Assembly (NCBI GenBank): GCA_944363005.1
Contig: CALVTV010000139.1
Coordinates: 1-5,168 of the forward strand
Direction of reading: 5' to 3'
Source: an uncultured Clostridia bacterium
GTDB taxonomy: Bacteria; Bacillota; Clostridia; Christensenellales; Aristaeellaceae
Length of the DNA stretch: 5,168 nucleotides
Of the stretch, positions 1-5,124 are shown piece by piece (positions within the stretch are counted from its first letter, which is position 1; each line of letters starts with the position of its first letter). A program made the position numbers and the translations under genes. The notes below the pieces were generated by a model. That model was given only the letters and a program-made list of their open reading frames with translations. It was not told where the DNA came from and ran no database searches.

Positions 1-161
1 TGGGGCTACCGCCCCAAACCCCGTCTGGGGGACCGGAGCCGGGCGCGCCCAGTGGGCGAAGCAGCCCGGCGGAGCGTCGGGAATCGCAAGGAGTGCCGCT
101 AGCGGCACGACTATGCGAGTTCCCCGGACTTTCATCCCCAAACCCCATCTTCGCTTCGCGC
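1..161 (-). repeat. Structured repeat, long form, cut off by the window edge
   Basis: Read on the minus strand, this stretch begins at 161 with GCGCGAAGCGAA and runs to the window edge at 1. It is an inverted copy of 4827-4988. Positions 23-138 match the right-hand copy without a mismatch (116 bases). The differences lie at 8 and 22 and around 139-150, where there is a one-base length change. The copy contains the internal module (palindrome GTGCCGCTAGCGGCAC and the CGCCC/GGGCG hairpin), so it is the long form. Its far end, expected to read CCCCTGCGCGAAGCGCC and on to CCTGACGGG, should lie outside the window. It starts 29 bases after the sdaAA stop codon and in the same direction as that gene. 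No transposase or credible gene lies in it. Confidence 0.9.
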
Positions 162-190
162 GGATACAAGAGGCTTGGCGGTGAAATATT

Positions 191-1060
191 TCAGTCCTGC
201 GGGATATGCAGCATCTTTTCACTGATCTTCTGGCCGAAGGCCGTCGCGGCCACGCCGCCAAGGCCCGTCTCACGCAGGGAGACATCCATCTTCTCCCCGA
301 CTTCGCGCATGGCGAGGATCACCTCATCCGGCGGAACGGCCGAGCGGATGCCCGCAAGCGCCATATCCGCGCAGGTCATGGCGATCATCGCGCCTGCCGC
401 GTTGCGCTTGACGCAGGGCACTTCCACCAGGCCCGCGACCGGGTCACAGACCAGCCCGAGCAGGCTCTTGATCGCCATGGCCGCCGCGTGACAGATGGCC
501 GTGGCGTCGCCGCCGCCCAGGTAGCAAAGTGCCGCCGCGCCCATTGCGCTCGCCGTGCCGATCTCCGCCTGGCAGCCGCCCGCCGCGCCCGCGATGGACG
601 CCTTTTGCGCGATCACCTGGCCCACGGCGCCCGCCACGTACAGCGCGCGCACCATGGTCTCCTCGCTCAGGCCCTCGCGCCGCTGATAGGGCAGCAGCAC
701 CGCCGGAAGCACGCCGCAACTGCCCGCCGTCGGCGCCGCGACGATGCACTTCATGCAGGCGTTGCTCTCGCCCATCTCCAGGGCCTGCGCGATGACCTGC
801 CCGGCGAATTCGCCCAGAATCGTGCGGCCCTGCGCGACATACGCGCGCATGCGGGCGCCGTCGCCGCCGACCATGCCGCTCTGGGAGCGCAGCGACGGGT
901 CATAGCCTGCGCTGGCGCGGCAAATGGCCGCATACAGCGCGCGCATGCGGGAGAGCGAGTCCTCCCGAGTGGCGCCCCGGTCGATGCAGTCGCTTTCCAG
1001 AATGACCTCCACGATGTCTTCCTTGGCGTCCATCAGCGCCTGAAGCGATTCAATCGCCAT
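191..1060 (-). CDS. sdaAA: L-serine dehydratase, iron-sulfur-dependent, alpha subunit
   Basis: This 289-residue protein is the catalytic subunit of the two-chain, oxygen-sensitive [4Fe-4S] L-serine deaminase, a cytoplasmic enzyme that converts L-serine to pyruvate and ammonia. Seen in the sequence: SGMVGGDG at residues 61-68, the signature APTAGSCGVLPA at 109-120, GGCQAEIG at 161-168, and CDPVAGLVEVPCVKRN at 205-220. C163, C205 and C216 have the 42- and 11-residue spacings of the three cluster-binding cysteines of the bacterial single-chain enzymes, so the cluster site looks intact. The length fits the Bacillota alpha subunit. The ATG at 1060 follows GAGGAGG (1067-1073) with a 6-base gap. It overlaps the end of sdaAB by 11 bases, which suggests translational coupling. 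No classical terminator lies between the stop codon and the repeat at 161. Confidence 0.96.
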   Translation of the reverse strand: MAIESLQALMDAKEDIVEVILESDCIDRGATREDSLSRMRALYAAICRASAGYDPSLRSQSGMVGGDGARMRAYVAQGRTILGEFAGQVIAQALEMGESNACMKCIVAAPTAGSCGVLPAVLLPYQRREGLSEETMVRALYVAGAVGQVIAQKASIAGAAGGCQAEIGTASAMGAAALCYLGGGDATAICHAAAMAIKSLLGLVCDPVAGLVEVPCVKRNAAGAMIAMTCADMALAGIRSAVPPDEVILAMREVGEKMDVSLRETGLGGVAATAFGQKISEKMLHIPQD

Positions 1061-1730
1061 GGGAATCCTCCTCTGCGTTCAAAAAGGTCACGCCGTTGAT
1101 GCCGTCGATGTGGCGCAGCCACTCGATGCCCTCCGGCGGAACGGCCTTGTCGATCTCGATGACCATGACGGCGTTCCCGCCGGGATGGTCGCGGTAAAGC
1201 TGCAGTGTCGCGATGTTCACGTTCTTGCGCGCGAGCATGCTCGCTACGTCGCTCACGTGGCCGGGCTGATCCTCGTTTTGCACGATGAGCGTGGGCAGGT
1301 CGCCGGAAAAGTTGACCCGCAGGCCGTTGAGCTCCACCACCATGATCCGCCCGCCGCCCAGCGAGGAGCCGGTCATGCACAGGGTTTGTCCGCTGGCGCC
1401 GGTCAGCTCGATGCGCGCGGTGTTGGGGTGTTCGCCGCGCAGGTTTGCGTTTTCAAACGTGACCGCCATACCGGCTTCATCCGCCAGATGCAGGCTGGAG
1501 GCGATGCGCTCATCGTCCGGCCGCATGCCCAGCAGGCCCGCGACGAGCGCGCGGTCGGTGCCATGGCCCCGCCCCGTGGCGGCAAAGGAGCCGGAAAGCG
1601 TGATTCGGGCGCGTTTGGGCGTGCCCTCGCCGAGCAGGCGGCGCGCCATGCCGCCGATGCGCACGGCGCCGGCCGTGTGCGAACTGCTGGGGCCGACCAT
1701 GACCGGGCCCAGAATGTCGAAGAGATTCAT
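1050..1730 (-). CDS. sdaAB: L-serine dehydratase, iron-sulfur-dependent, beta subunit
   Basis: This 226-residue partner of SdaAA completes the L-serine dehydratase. The SDH-beta domain fills about residues 1-145, with the family motifs LGPVMVGPSSSHTAG at 7-21, TGRGHGTDRA at 52-61, NLRGEHPNT at 96-104 and GSSLGGG at 121-127. Residues from about 146 to 218 form an ACT domain (NEDQPGHVSDVASMLARKN at 152-170, then VNIATLQLYR), a small-molecule-binding fold that in this family is thought to sense serine or steady the complex. The open frame extends upstream to 1886. The ATG at 1730 was preferred because it has GAGGAGG nine bases upstream and begins with the conserved MNLFDILGP; the extra upstream residues resemble no domain and would span the promoter. 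It is the first gene of the sdaAB-sdaAA operon. Confidence 0.95.
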   Translation of the reverse strand: MNLFDILGPVMVGPSSSHTAGAVRIGGMARRLLGEGTPKRARITLSGSFAATGRGHGTDRALVAGLLGMRPDDERIASSLHLADEAGMAVTFENANLRGEHPNTARIELTGASGQTLCMTGSSLGGGRIMVVELNGLRVNFSGDLPTLIVQNEDQPGHVSDVASMLARKNVNIATLQLYRDHPGGNAVMVIEIDKAVPPEGIEWLRHIDGINGVTFLNAEEDSHGD

Positions 1731-1739
1731 GCGCTGGTG

Positions 1740-1746
1740 CCTCCTC
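1740..1746 (-). promoter_or_regulatory. Ribosome binding site that sets the sdaAB start
   Basis: On the minus strand these bases read GAGGAGG, nine bases before the ATG at 1730. This fixes the sdaAB start against the longer frame that opens at 1886, which would place the promoter inside the coding region. Confidence 0.85.
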
Positions 1747-1781
1747 GTATGCCCCGCTCTTGCGGGCAACATGCTTTGAAA

Positions 1782-1810
1782 ATCATAGCAGAAATCCGCC
1801 CGCAAATCAA
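1782..1810 (-). promoter_or_regulatory. Sigma-70-type promoter for sdaAB-sdaAA
   Basis: On the minus strand a -35 box TTGATT (1810-1805) and a -10 box TATGAT (1787-1782) are separated by exactly 17 bases. Transcription would begin near 1775 and leave a leader of about 45 bases before sdaAB. The leader contains a small 5-bp hairpin (GCGGG at 1762-1766 with CCCGC at 1753-1757) upstream of the ribosome binding site. The leader is too short for a typical riboswitch. Confidence 0.75.
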
Positions 1811-1865
1811 CCGGGGAAATTCGCGCGGGCAGGAACAAATCTCCCTCTATGAAAATCGCCCGCAA
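1791..1865. repeat. Pair of 15-base direct repeats in the divergent promoter region
   Basis: GAAATCCGCCCGCAA at 1791-1805 and GAAAATCGCCCGCAA at 1851-1865 match at 13 of 15 positions and start exactly 60 bases apart. The first copy lies across the spacer and edge of the -35 box of the sdaAB promoter. The second ends five bases before the TACAAT box facing the exonuclease gene. The placement would suit binding sites for one regulator acting on both promoters, but that is inference. Chance similarity in GC-rich DNA remains possible. Confidence 0.4.
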
Positions 1866-1870
1866 TGCGG

Positions 1871-1876
1871 TACAAT
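1871..1876 (+). promoter_or_regulatory. Candidate -10 box for the exonuclease gene
   Basis: TACAAT matches five of the six bases of the consensus -10 box and lies 33 bases before the ATG at 1910, giving a leader of roughly 27 bases. No good -35 box is seen at 16-18 bases upstream, so it may be a weak or activator-dependent promoter. It points away from the sdaAB promoter. Confidence 0.45.
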
Positions 1877-1909
1877 AGAAACGCAATTCAGCAGGACAGG
1901 ACGTGAACT

Positions 1910-2908
1910 ATGTTTTCTTTAGCATCGGCGCAGGACCGCCATTTGATCGTGTTTGATTTGGAGTGGAACCAGAGCAGCTATGCGCCCAACCACCGCATGC
2001 CCCACGAGATCATCGAGATCGGCGCATGCCGTGTGGACCGGGACTACCGCGTTGTGGATACGTTCAGCGCGGTGATTCGCCCGCGGCTGTACAAGAAGCT
2101 CGACAAGCACATCAAGTCCGTCACCGGCATCACCGAGGCGGAGCTGGAGCAGGGCCGTCCGTTTTCCGATGTGTTTGGGGAGTTCATCGCCTGGTGCGGC
2201 GAGGATGTGCGCCTTTGCACGTGGGGGCGGGACGACTTCCCCGTGCTCAAGCGCAACGCGGCGTTCTTCATGACGCCGATGCCCTTTGAACCGCCGGTTG
2301 ACGCCCAACTCGTCTTTGCCCACGCCTGCCTGCACAGCGCGCACCAGCAGATGAACCTGCACAATGCGTTGGACGCGATGGAAATCGTCGTGGACGTGCC
2401 CGCCCACAGGGCCGTGTACGACGCGCAATGCACGGCGGCGCTGCTTTCGCGGATCGACGAGGCCGTGCGCGCGCTTGAACCGGTGCAGCGTGAGCAACTC
2501 GAGCGCGCGCTCCTTCGCGAGCGGCGCATTGCCGCCTCGTCCCTGCGTTCGGTGCCCACGCGCCATGTCTATCAGTCCGAGGCGCTTCAGGACGAAAAGC
2601 TCATGAACGTGGCCTGCCCCGCCTGCGGGCGGCGCACCGCGTTTGATACGCCGTGGTTTGACAGCGGGCGCGAGCGGTACCTGGCGCTGGCGTACTGCCC
2701 GCAGCACGGCATGGCCTATTGCCAGATGCACTTCAAGCGCCTGCCCGCGGGCACGCTGGTCATGCATCAGCGCGCGTACGCCGCCGACCCGGAGCAGATT
2801 CAAGAGGTGCGCGAGAAGTACCGGCTTTACCAGCTCACCCCGCCGAAAAAGCGCCATCACCGCCTGAACATGGAGGATGCGCTCAAGAAGGCCGCACAGC
2901 ATACATGA
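1910..2908 (+). CDS. DEDDh-family 3'-5' exonuclease (KapD/ERI-1-like) with C-terminal Cys/His metal site
   Basis: This 332-residue cytoplasmic protein belongs to the RNase T/DNA polymerase III epsilon exonuclease fold, which removes nucleotides from 3' ends using two metal ions. The DEDDh residues are visible: D16 and E18 in IVFDLEWNQ (13-21), D109 in TWGRDDFPVL (104-113), and H166 with D171 in HRAVYDAQCTAALL. The catalytic domain covers about residues 10-185. A basic, helical linker follows, then C236-PA-C239 and C263-PQ-H266, which together could bind zinc. The ATG at 1910 has AGGA eight bases upstream. The first ten residues precede the usual family start but no better start is present. 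The substrate, DNA or RNA, cannot be told from sequence. It is transcribed away from sdaAB and ends 70 bases from the convergent regulator gene. Confidence 0.88.
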   Translation: MFSLASAQDRHLIVFDLEWNQSSYAPNHRMPHEIIEIGACRVDRDYRVVDTFSAVIRPRLYKKLDKHIKSVTGITEAELEQGRPFSDVFGEFIAWCGEDVRLCTWGRDDFPVLKRNAAFFMTPMPFEPPVDAQLVFAHACLHSAHQQMNLHNALDAMEIVVDVPAHRAVYDAQCTAALLSRIDEAVRALEPVQREQLERALLRERRIAASSLRSVPTRHVYQSEALQDEKLMNVACPACGRRTAFDTPWFDSGRERYLALAYCPQHGMAYCQMHFKRLPAGTLVMHQRAYAADPEQIQEVREKYRLYQLTPPKKRHHRLNMEDALKKAAQHT

Positions 2909-2921
2909 TGCCCCGCAGCGC

Positions 2922-2953
2922 AAAAAGGCGATGCAGAAGGATTCTGCACCGCC
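2922..2953 (-). terminator. Intrinsic terminator of the XRE-type regulator gene
   Basis: On the minus strand the bases read GGCG, one mismatch, TGCAGAA, a TCC loop, TTCTGCA, one mismatch, CGCC, then TTTTT (2926-2922). The result is an 11-bp stem broken by one mismatch, followed by a five-T run. It begins 25 bases beyond the stop of the regulator gene. Read on the plus strand the same hairpin has no T-run after it, so it probably serves the minus-strand gene only, although it could slow or protect the end of the exonuclease transcript. Confidence 0.8.
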
Positions 2954-2978
2954 GTGGATTGGACAGTCATCAAACGGA

Positions 2979-3266
2979 TCAAAGCCCGAGATGGCTTTCG
3001 ATCCGCGAAACACGCATCGCTAAACTTTCATCCGAGGACTCTGACATCTTTGCCATTTTCTTTGCTTCGGTACGCGCCAACAGATAATCACAGGACACAT
3101 CCAGCGTATCCGCCAGAAGGCACAGTGTTTCCAGACTGGGCTGACGGAGGCCGCGCTCATACAGACCGACGGTATTCAGGCTCTTCCCAATGACATCTGC
3201 CAGAGCCTGTTGGCTCATGTGTTTGGCGGTACGGGCAGCCTTCAGGCGCTCACCAAACTTGATCAT
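2979..3266 (-). CDS. XRE/Cro-type helix-turn-helix regulator
   Basis: This 95-residue DNA-binding protein has a standard HTH_3 domain at about residues 3-63. It contains the pattern FGERLKAAR at 4-12, MSQQALADVIGKS at 17-29 (helices around the turn), the recognition helix near 29-37 with YERGLRQPS after it, and the closing LADTLDVSCDYLL at 51-63. Residues 64-95 form a short charged tail with no recognised domain. The start at 3266 was chosen because GGGAGG (3275-3280) lies eight bases upstream. A start at 3284 in the same frame would overlap that site. Proteins of this kind often repress their own promoter. The divergent acyltransferase gene is the natural second target, by inference. The gene has its own promoter and terminator and appears monocistronic. 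Confidence 0.88.
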   Translation of the reverse strand: MIKFGERLKAARTAKHMSQQALADVIGKSLNTVGLYERGLRQPSLETLCLLADTLDVSCDYLLARTEAKKMAKMSESSDESLAMRVSRIESHLGL

Positions 3267-3274
3267 TCTTGACA

Positions 3275-3280
3275 CCTCCC
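3275..3280 (-). promoter_or_regulatory. Ribosome binding site that sets the regulator start
   Basis: On the minus strand the bases read GGGAGG, eight bases before the ATG at 3266. The in-frame ATG at 3284 lies upstream of this site and has no comparable site of its own. Confidence 0.8.
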
Positions 3281-3326
3281 ACAATCGGCTTTTTCCCTTG
3301 CTAGGCCGAATTCGCCCGGTACTTTA

Positions 3327-3354
3327 ATTATACGGTGGATTTCCCGAACGTCTA
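3327..3354 (-). promoter_or_regulatory. Promoter of the XRE-type regulator gene
   Basis: On the minus strand a perfect TATAAT (3332-3327) is preceded, after 16 bases, by TAGACG (3354-3349), which matches TTGACA at four of six positions. Transcription would start near 3320, about 54 bases before the ATG. The 16-base spacer contains one of two TTTCCCGA sites (plus strand 3340-3347); the other is at 3373-3380, upstream of the promoter and 33 bases away. Confidence 0.65.
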
Positions 3355-3477
3355 CTTACAAAAATGATGTATTTTCCCGATTTTCACACTAATTTTACCG
3401 TTTTCCGTCGTTTTGAAATCTTTTTTTGTAATGTATACAGCACTTTTTTTAACAAAGAAGATGTGGGTCCTGCCGGA

Positions 3478-3506
3478 TTGACCTGAGAAAAATTTCAAGA
3501 TATTTG
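3478..3506 (+). promoter_or_regulatory. Candidate promoter for the acyltransferase gene
   Basis: TTGACC (3478-3483) matches five of six -35 bases. After 17 bases comes TATTTG (3501-3506), which is a poor -10 box. TATATT at 3507-3512 and TATTAT at 3509-3514 are better -10 boxes, but they lie 23-25 bases from the TTGACC. The true promoter is therefore unresolved and may depend on an activator or on relief of repression. Confidence 0.3.
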
Positions 3507-3571
3507 TATATTATGCCAAGCCTGCCGCGCCGATGCAAGCGGGAGGTGTATGTGCATTCAGGAGGAAGCTC

Positions 3572-4705
3572 ATGAAAACATCCCCACGCCGCGAGGAAAA
3601 CATGACCCTTCGCGCGCTGTATCTGCTGGCGATCGTCTTCGTTGTGGATGGTCATACGACCTTTGCGGACATGTTCGATCTTCAGCATCTGTTCCGGTAC
3701 TATTCCTTTCACCTGATGCTCTTCGCCTTCGGGTCGGGCTATCTGTTCCGCGACGCGGATGCGGACGCACCGCTGGCGATGATTGCGCGCAAGGCGAAGC
3801 GGCTGCTTGTGCCGCTGTACGCATGGAACCTCGTCTATGGCCTGGGCGGGGCGTTTTTGCGCCGGTTCGGCGGATTTGAGATCGGCGCGCCGGTGACGCT
3901 TTACCGCCTTGTGGTCTCGCCGCTGACCAACGGCGAGCACTTTGTCTGGAACCTGGGGTCCTGGTTTGTGTTCCCGCTGTTTCTTGCGCAGGCGCTCTAT
4001 GTGCTCGTGCGGCGGGCGGCGCGCCTGTGGGGCGATCGCGAACCGGTGACGTTCCTCGTTTGCCTCGTTCCCGGCGCGATTGCGGCCCAGTTGTGCGCGG
4101 CAAACCGGCAGGACCTTTTGCCGCTCTTCCTGCTGCGCACATTGATTCTGCTGCCGGGGTATGCGGGCGGCGTGCTCTACCGGCGCTGCCTTCAGAAGCA
4201 TGATAACCTGCCGACCGTGCCGTACCTGTTGGGGCTGGTCGTCTTGCGGGTGCTGGTCAGTTCCCGGTTTGAAAACCTGGCGTATTTGCTCTCCTCCTGT
4301 ACGTATATGGGCTGCGGCGCGGTGGGCGTCTATCTGGGCGGGGCGATTGCGATTGCCTTTTGGCTGCGCATTGCGCGGCTGCTCGGGCCGTATGTCGAAA
4401 AGAGCCGCCTCGCGCTCGCCATCAGCCGGCATACGTTTGATATCATGATGCACCATTATATGGGGTTCTTTGCGGTGAATTGCCTGTTCCTGGGCCTGAA
4501 TGCATTGGGGATTGGCGCGGCGGATTTCAGCGTCATGGCGTTCCGGACACAGAAGGGGTATATGTATGCGCCGGTGAATCATGAGGAATGGAATGCGATT
4601 TATGTGCTGGCGGGCTTGCTGTTGCCGCTGGCGGTGGCATGGATTCTGGCCAAAATGAAAACCCTCTTTCATCAGCGCGAAGCGAAGAAGGGGTCTGGGG
4701 ACTAG
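3572..4705 (+). CDS. Integral membrane acyltransferase, acyltransferase-3 type
   Basis: This 377-residue polytopic membrane protein resembles the acyltransferase-3 (PF01757) family, whose members transfer acyl groups, often acetyl, to cell-surface sugars or lipids. Seen: a first membrane helix at about 12-28 ending in DGH with R14 and H28, the usual family pair; the basic segment RKAKRLLVPLYAWN at 73-86; WNLGSWFVFPLF at 126-137; further hydrophobic helices near 160-175, 183-203, 217-230, 247-268 and 343-361; and the late motif ISRHTFDIMMHH at 284-295. The start at 3572 has AGGAGG six bases upstream. Starts at 3533 (no ribosome site) and 3602 (closer GAGGA) are less likely. The last nine residues (REAKKGSGD) and the TAG stop are read from the repeat at 4675. 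The acceptor substrate is unknown. It is divergent from the XRE regulator. Confidence 0.82.
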   Translation: MKTSPRREENMTLRALYLLAIVFVVDGHTTFADMFDLQHLFRYYSFHLMLFAFGSGYLFRDADADAPLAMIARKAKRLLVPLYAWNLVYGLGGAFLRRFGGFEIGAPVTLYRLVVSPLTNGEHFVWNLGSWFVFPLFLAQALYVLVRRAARLWGDREPVTFLVCLVPGAIAAQLCAANRQDLLPLFLLRTLILLPGYAGGVLYRRCLQKHDNLPTVPYLLGLVVLRVLVSSRFENLAYLLSSCTYMGCGAVGVYLGGAIAIAFWLRIARLLGPYVEKSRLALAISRHTFDIMMHHYMGFFAVNCLFLGLNALGIGAADFSVMAFRTQKGYMYAPVNHEEWNAIYVLAGLLLPLAVAWILAKMKTLFHQREAKKGSGD

Positions 4706-4799
4706 TCCCCAGACAGGGTTTGGGGCGGTAGCCCCAACGTATCCCCTGCGCGAAGCGCCATAGAAAAAGGAGTCAGGGAGCGAAGCGTCACCTGACGGG
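4675..4799 (+). repeat. Structured repeat, short form (internal module missing)
   Basis: This 125-base copy shares its first part, GCGCGAAGCGAA followed by GGGGTCTGGGGA, and its second part (4705-4799) with the long copy at 4827-5051. Between these parts the 101-base module at 4855-4955 of the long copy is replaced by just CTA. From 4711 on, the two copies run in step with an offset of 252 bases and differ at 4729, 4742 and 4788-4789. The copy contains hairpins TTGGGGC-GGTA-GCCCCAA (4720-4737), GCGC-GAA-GCGC (4748-4758) and GTCAGG/CCTGAC near its end. It overlaps the last codons of the acyltransferase gene. Confidence 0.9.
4693..4714. repeat. Perfect 22-base palindrome centred on the acyltransferase stop
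   Basis: GTCTGGGGACT at 4693-4703 is followed directly by its exact reverse complement at 4704-4714. The TAG stop codon at 4703-4705 spans the centre. The palindrome is formed by the joint between the two halves of the short repeat; the long copies lack it because their module separates the two arms. It could form a stem in the mRNA around the stop codon. No T-run follows, so it is not a standard terminator. Confidence 0.9.
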
Positions 4800-4826
4800 T
4801 TAGCGAAGAAAAGCAGCGAGAGAGAA

Positions 4827-5051
4827 GCGCGAAGCGAACATGGGGTCTGAGGGATGAAAGTCCGGGGAACTCGCATAGTCGTGCCGCTAGCGGCACTCCT
4901 TGCGATTCCCGACGCTCCGCCGGGCTGCTTCGCCCACTGGGCGCGCCCGGCTCCGGTCCCCCAGACAGGGTTTGGGGCGGCAGCCCCAACGTACCCCCTG
5001 CGCGAAGCGCCATAGAAAAAGGAGTCAGGGAGCGAAGCGGGACCTGACGGG
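4827..5051 (+). repeat. Structured repeat, long form, complete copy
   Basis: This 225-base copy is the only complete long form in the window. It starts at GCGCGAAGCGAA and ends at CCTGACGGG. Both ends are defined by the point where similarity to the other copies stops. The module at 4855-4955 is shared with the inverted copy at 1-161; the block 4851-4966 is identical there. Stem-forming parts are the compound hairpin at 4865-4910, GCCGGGC (4919-4925) with GCCCGGC (4945-4951) enclosing CGCCC-ACT-GGGCG (4931-4943), and TTGGGGC-GGCA-GCCCCAA (4972-4989). Frames that stay open through it on either strand encode low-complexity Arg/Pro/Ser-rich sequence and are not believable proteins. A 27-base GCGAAG-rich spacer (4800-4826) separates it from the short copy. 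Confidence 0.9.
4865..4910. other. Compound hairpin within the long repeat
   Basis: GGGAA (4865-4869), a one-base bulge and TCGCA (4871-4875) pair with TGCGA-TTCCC (4901-4910), making a 10-bp outer stem. The outer stem encloses the perfect 16-base palindrome GTGCCGCTAGCGGCAC (4881-4896), which folds as a 6-bp stem with a CTAG loop. The same structure appears without change in the inverted copy at the left edge. It could act as DNA cruciform, RNA stem or protein-binding site; the sequence does not decide. Confidence 0.6.
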
Positions 5052-5072
5052 GCTTTGTGCCAAGCCCCTTTT
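5049..5072 (+). terminator. Possible weak intrinsic terminator at the repeat's right edge
   Basis: GGGGCTT (5049-5055), a TGTGCC loop and AAGCCCC (5062-5068) form a 7-bp GC-rich stem followed by four T. Its first bases belong to the repeat and the rest is unique DNA. It could end transcripts that run from the acyltransferase through the repeats. The T-run is short, so efficiency is uncertain. Confidence 0.5.
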
Positions 5073-5124
5073 GACGCGAAATCAACGCCAAGCTCTCCGT
5101 TTGCATTACGAAAAGCGAATACAA

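Larger units (their letters stand above)
3267..3571. other. AT-rich divergent intergenic region
   Basis: These 305 bases separate the regulator from the acyltransferase and are visibly richer in A and T than the genes on either side, with runs of seven T at 3421-3427 and 3444-3450. They hold the regulator's promoter and ribosome binding site, the TTTCCCGA pair (3340-3347 and 3373-3380), an 8-base palindrome TGTATACA at 3432-3439, and the acyltransferase's candidate promoter and ribosome binding site. I see no coding potential, RNA gene or transcription terminator between the two genes. Confidence 0.7.

Noticed and set aside
93..491. Open frame of 132 codons on the plus strand
   Set aside because: It starts within the repeat and then runs antisense to sdaAA, has no ribosome binding site and no recognisable domain.
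206..1099. Long plus-strand frame (297 codons) antisense to sdaAA and sdaAB
   Set aside because: It is His/Arg/Ala-rich mirror sequence of a clearly real gene, a common effect in GC-rich DNA.
1731..1775. Riboswitch or T-box in the sdaAB leader
   Set aside because: The leader is only about 45 bases with one 5-bp hairpin, too small for known classes.
1919..3013. Long minus-strand frame (364 codons) antisense to the exonuclease
   Set aside because: The plus-strand frame has intact catalytic motifs; this one has none and would run into the regulator gene and its terminator.
3550..3879. Plus-strand frame starting at ATG 3550 after GGGAGG
   Set aside because: The GGGAGG is only three bases from the ATG, and the frame is a shifted reading of the acyltransferase gene with no domain.
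3449..4876. 475-codon minus-strand frame antisense to the acyltransferase
   Set aside because: The product is Arg/Gln/His-rich without membrane helices or domains, while the plus strand encodes a coherent membrane enzyme with a good ribosome binding site.
1..5051. Composite transposon or insertion sequence
   Set aside because: The flanking copies are inverted and similar, but there is no transposase gene and no target-site duplication can be seen.
4675..5051. CRISPR array
   Set aside because: Only two direct copies are present, the units are over 100 bases and differ in length, and there are no regular spacers or cas genes.
4702..5124. Minus-strand frame through the repeats, with repeated LRSLTPFSMALRAG segments
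   Set aside because: The internal repetition simply reflects the two copies of the DNA repeat. It has no convincing start site and the same DNA is non-coding in the left copy.
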